From Alphaproteobacteria bacterium (GTDB lineage Bacteria > Pseudomonadota > Alphaproteobacteria > Micavibrionales > UBA2020): a DNA stretch of 9,257 nt. Both the position numbers and the translations under genes were made by a program. Positions 6,999-9,257 of this stretch are shown here, piece by piece (the stretch's first letter is position 1; every line of letters begins with the position of its first letter). The stretch spans positions 1 through 9,257 of the forward strand of contig JAGLRU010000083.1 in assembly GCA_023136145.1 (NCBI GenBank), written 5' to 3'. The notes beneath the pieces are model-generated. The model was not told where the DNA came from. It saw only the letters and a program-made list of their open reading frames with translations, and ran no database searches.

Positions 6999-9257
6999 TC
7001 ACGGACAGGTGCAGATAAGGTTGCGGTCACCAGCTACATGATCTACGCGGTTTACTGGTGGCCAGTACTTGTTATTGATTAGGCAGGGTGATGGGAAGGC
7101 TCCCGTTTGCCGTGTGTAAGATCGTGTCCATTCTTCGGCTATCAGATCAGCGAGAGTGTGCGGAGCTTGTTGCAGCGGATTGTCATCCTGCGGCCACTGA
7201 CCTTTTTCTACTTTTATGATTTCCTCATAAATAATATTAAGAGCTTCAATAAATCGGTCAAGCTCGGACAAATTTTCACTTTCGGTCGGCTCTACCATTA
7301 GCGTGCCGGGAACCGGAAATGACATGGTTGGCGCATGGAAACCAAAATCCATCAGACGTTTGGCAATGTCATCAACGCTGATATGCGCTGTATCCTTGAA
7401 TCTGCGTGTGTCAAGGATGCACTCATGCGCGACAAAGCCGTTTTTGCCTTTGTAAAGCGTGGTGTATTGTTTTTCGAGCCGTTTGGAAATGTAGTTAGCG
7501 TTTAGGATTGCTATTTGTGAGGCGTATTTCAGCCCTTCCGCGCCCATCAGGGAAATATAAACCCATGTGACGGGGAGTAGGGAGGCTGATCCCCACGGTG
7601 CTGCTGCAATGGGACCGATGGCTTGCTCGCCGCCTACCTGTGCCATAGGGTGACCGGGTAGGAAAGGGCTCAAGTGTTCCGCAACTCCGATGGGACCAAT
7701 TCCGCCACCACCGCCACCGTGTGGGCTGCTAAATGTCTTGTGTAAATTTAGATGCATTACGTCCGCGCCTATCTTGCCCGGGCAGGCGATGCCGACAAGA
7801 GCGTTGAAGTTTGCGCCATCCATATAGACCTGTCCGCCGTTTTTGTGGATGATATTGCAGATTTCGCGGATTTCTTCCTCGAAAACACCATGAGTGGAAG
7901 GATAGGTGACCATTAGGCAAGCGAGGGTATCCTTATGCTCCTCTGCTTTGGCGCGCAGTTCGTTTATATCTATATTGCCGTTATCGTCACAGTCGACGAT
8001 GATGACGCTCATTCCCGCCATCACGGAGGATGCTGGATTGGTGCCATGTGCCGACGATGGGATAATGCAGATATTGCGGTGCGCCTCGCCTTGACTTTCA
8101 TGATACGCATGGATGGTTAGAAGTCCTGCATATTCCCCCTGAGACCCGGCATTGGGTTGTAAGGATACGGCAGCGAAGCCAGTCAGGATCGAGAGTTTTT
8201 CCTCAAGGTCTTTCAACAGAATCCGATACCCCTCCGTTTGATCGAGTGGTGCGAAGGGATGTATATCGCAAAACTCCGGCCATGTAATTGGGATCATTTC
8301 AGTGGCTGCTGTCAGCTTCATTGTGCAGGAACCAAGCGGAATCATCGAGCGGTTTAGTGCGATGTCCTTCTGTTCCAGAAGGCGCAGATAGCGCATCATT
8401 TCCGTTTCCGAGTGATAGATGTTGAATGTAGGATGCTTCAGATAGGATGATGTGCGGATGAGCGAGTCAGGCAAAAGGTCAGGTGTAGTTTCGTCTAGGC
8501 TTTCAACGCTGAAGTCGAAAATATTCTTGCCGGAGAAAATTTGCCAGAGCGTAAACACTTCGAGGCGCGTTGACTTTTCATCTAGCGATACGCCGATATG
8601 TCCGTCACCGAAATCGCGCAGGTTGATACTATTTTCTCCGGCGCGGGTTAGGATGGCTTGCGCGTTGGAGCCGACATCAACCGTTATCGTATCGAAGCAG
8701 TTGTTGTTGTCGATTTCGAAGCCGAGTTTGACCAGCCCTGCGGCCAGTACTGCGGTTAGGCGGTGGATACGGGTGGCTATGGTTTTAAGCCCCTCAGGAC
8801 CGTGATAGACGGCGTAAAATGCGGAAAGGATAGCGGGGAGTACTTGCGCGGTGCAGATGTTGCTGGTTGCTTTTTCGCGGCGAATATGTTGTTCGCGGGT
8901 TTGCAGGGCTAGGCGGAGGGCGGGCTTGCCTTTGCTGTCTACAGAAACGCCAATGATACGCCCCGGAATGGATCGTTTATATTCATCTTTTGCTGCGAAG
9001 AAGGCAGCATGAGGACCGCCGAATCCGAGAGGTACGCCGAAATGCTGAGTATTGCCGAACACAATGTCTGCGCCCCATTCTCCGGGTGGTTTAAGCAGGG
9101 TCAGCGCGAGCAAATCTGTCGCGACGGCAACGATCATGTTTTTCTTATGGGCGGTTTTTGTAAGATCTGTAAGGTCGGAGATTTCCCCAGTTGTAGATGG
9201 ATATTGCAGCAACAGACCGAACCCTTCTTTTTCGAGCAGGTCTTCTGTTTTTCCGGT
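6999..9257 (-). CDS. gcvP: Glycine dehydrogenase (decarboxylating), P-protein, 5' end outside window
   Basis: This is the PLP-dependent P-protein of the glycine cleavage system in the cytoplasm. It decarboxylates glycine and passes the aminomethyl group to the lipoyl arm of H-protein (GcvH). The frame stays open to the right edge, giving 752 residues plus TGA at 7001-6999. Against about 950 for the family, roughly 200 N-terminal residues are missing. Counting from the right edge, G-V-P-L-G-F-G-G-P-H lies at 74-83, L-G-S-C-T-M-K-L at 308-315, S-A-H-G-T-N-P at 402-408 and N-L-H-K-T-F with the PLP lysine at 507. The C-terminus, G-D-R-N-L-I-C-T-C-P, is normal. It is the single-chain type, not the split GcvPA/GcvPB form. 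The glycine-rich loop after the lysine reads P-H-G-G-G-G-G-G-I-G-P, with a glycine where E. coli has proline. The partners gcvT and gcvH, if linked, would lie to the right of the window. A TTG at 9212 is internal and not the real start. Confidence 0.97.
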   Translation of the reverse strand, partial: TGKTEDLLEKEGFGLLLQYPSTTGEISDLTDLTKTAHKKNMIVAVATDLLALTLLKPPGEWGADIVFGNTQHFGVPLGFGGPHAAFFAAKDEYKRSIPGRIIGVSVDSKGKPALRLALQTREQHIRREKATSNICTAQVLPAILSAFYAVYHGPEGLKTIATRIHRLTAVLAAGLVKLGFEIDNNNCFDTITVDVGSNAQAILTRAGENSINLRDFGDGHIGVSLDEKSTRLEVFTLWQIFSGKNIFDFSVESLDETTPDLLPDSLIRTSSYLKHPTFNIYHSETEMMRYLRLLEQKDIALNRSMIPLGSCTMKLTAATEMIPITWPEFCDIHPFAPLDQTEGYRILLKDLEEKLSILTGFAAVSLQPNAGSQGEYAGLLTIHAYHESQGEAHRNICIIPSSAHGTNPASSVMAGMSVIIVDCDDNGNIDINELRAKAEEHKDTLACLMVTYPSTHGVFEEEIREICNIIHKNGGQVYMDGANFNALVGIACPGKIGADVMHLNLHKTFSSPHGGGGGGIGPIGVAEHLSPFLPGHPMAQVGGEQAIGPIAAAPWGSASLLPVTWVYISLMGAEGLKYASQIAILNANYISKRLEKQYTTLYKGKNGFVAHECILDTRRFKDTAHISVDDIAKRLMDFGFHAPTMSFPVPGTLMVEPTESENLSELDRFIEALNIIYEEIIKVEKGQWPQDDNPLQQAPHTLADLIAEEWTRSYTRQTGAFPSPCLINNKYWPPVNRVDHVAGDRNLICTCP

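Overview
The window holds the 3' part of a giant repetitive surface or fibre gene on the plus strand (1-6549), a tRNA-Ser-like gene with its own promoter (about 6596-6735), a short intergenic stretch with palindromic repeat elements (about 6768-6966), and the 3' three quarters of gcvP on the minus strand (6999 to the right edge). Both protein genes are probably cut by the window: the fibre gene at its 5' end on the left, gcvP at its 5' end on the right. They converge on the tRNA and repeat region.

The organism is a bacterium, most likely a Gram-negative proteobacterium and perhaps an alphaproteobacterium. This rests on the single-chain GcvP, a long-arm serine tRNA with no encoded CCA, and short GC-rich palindromes between genes. 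The placement is an inference of low to moderate strength. No integrase, transposase, capsid or other virion gene is visible, so the fibre gene cannot be called prophage from this window.

The giant protein (2182 residues visible) is a mosaic. It has four modules, each starting with an 'N-M-I-[IL]-G-x-N-P' connector followed by 8 to 38 YadA-head-like repeats of the form N-T-A-[VIML]-G-x-x-A-L. The first three modules close with an almost invariant 65-residue cassette that carries two cysteines. A block of about 430 residues between modules 2 and 3 looks like the shaft of a phage tail fibre. The C-terminus is a peptidase S74 intramolecular chaperone domain with a Ser-Lys dyad (S2035, K2040) and a coiled coil. 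The expected product is a long trimeric fibre that cleaves off its own chaperone after folding.

Inside the fibre gene there are three layers of repetition: the units of about 23 residues, a 141-residue (423 bp) super-repeat in three tandem copies in module 1, and whole-module duplications at 879 bp and about 2.4 kb. The three cassettes differ at many synonymous sites but hardly at all in protein. The module 3 and 4 connectors are nearly identical in DNA. This points to old, protein-level constraint in the former and a recent copying event in the latter. gcvP and the tRNA are housekeeping genes with no visible functional link to the fibre.
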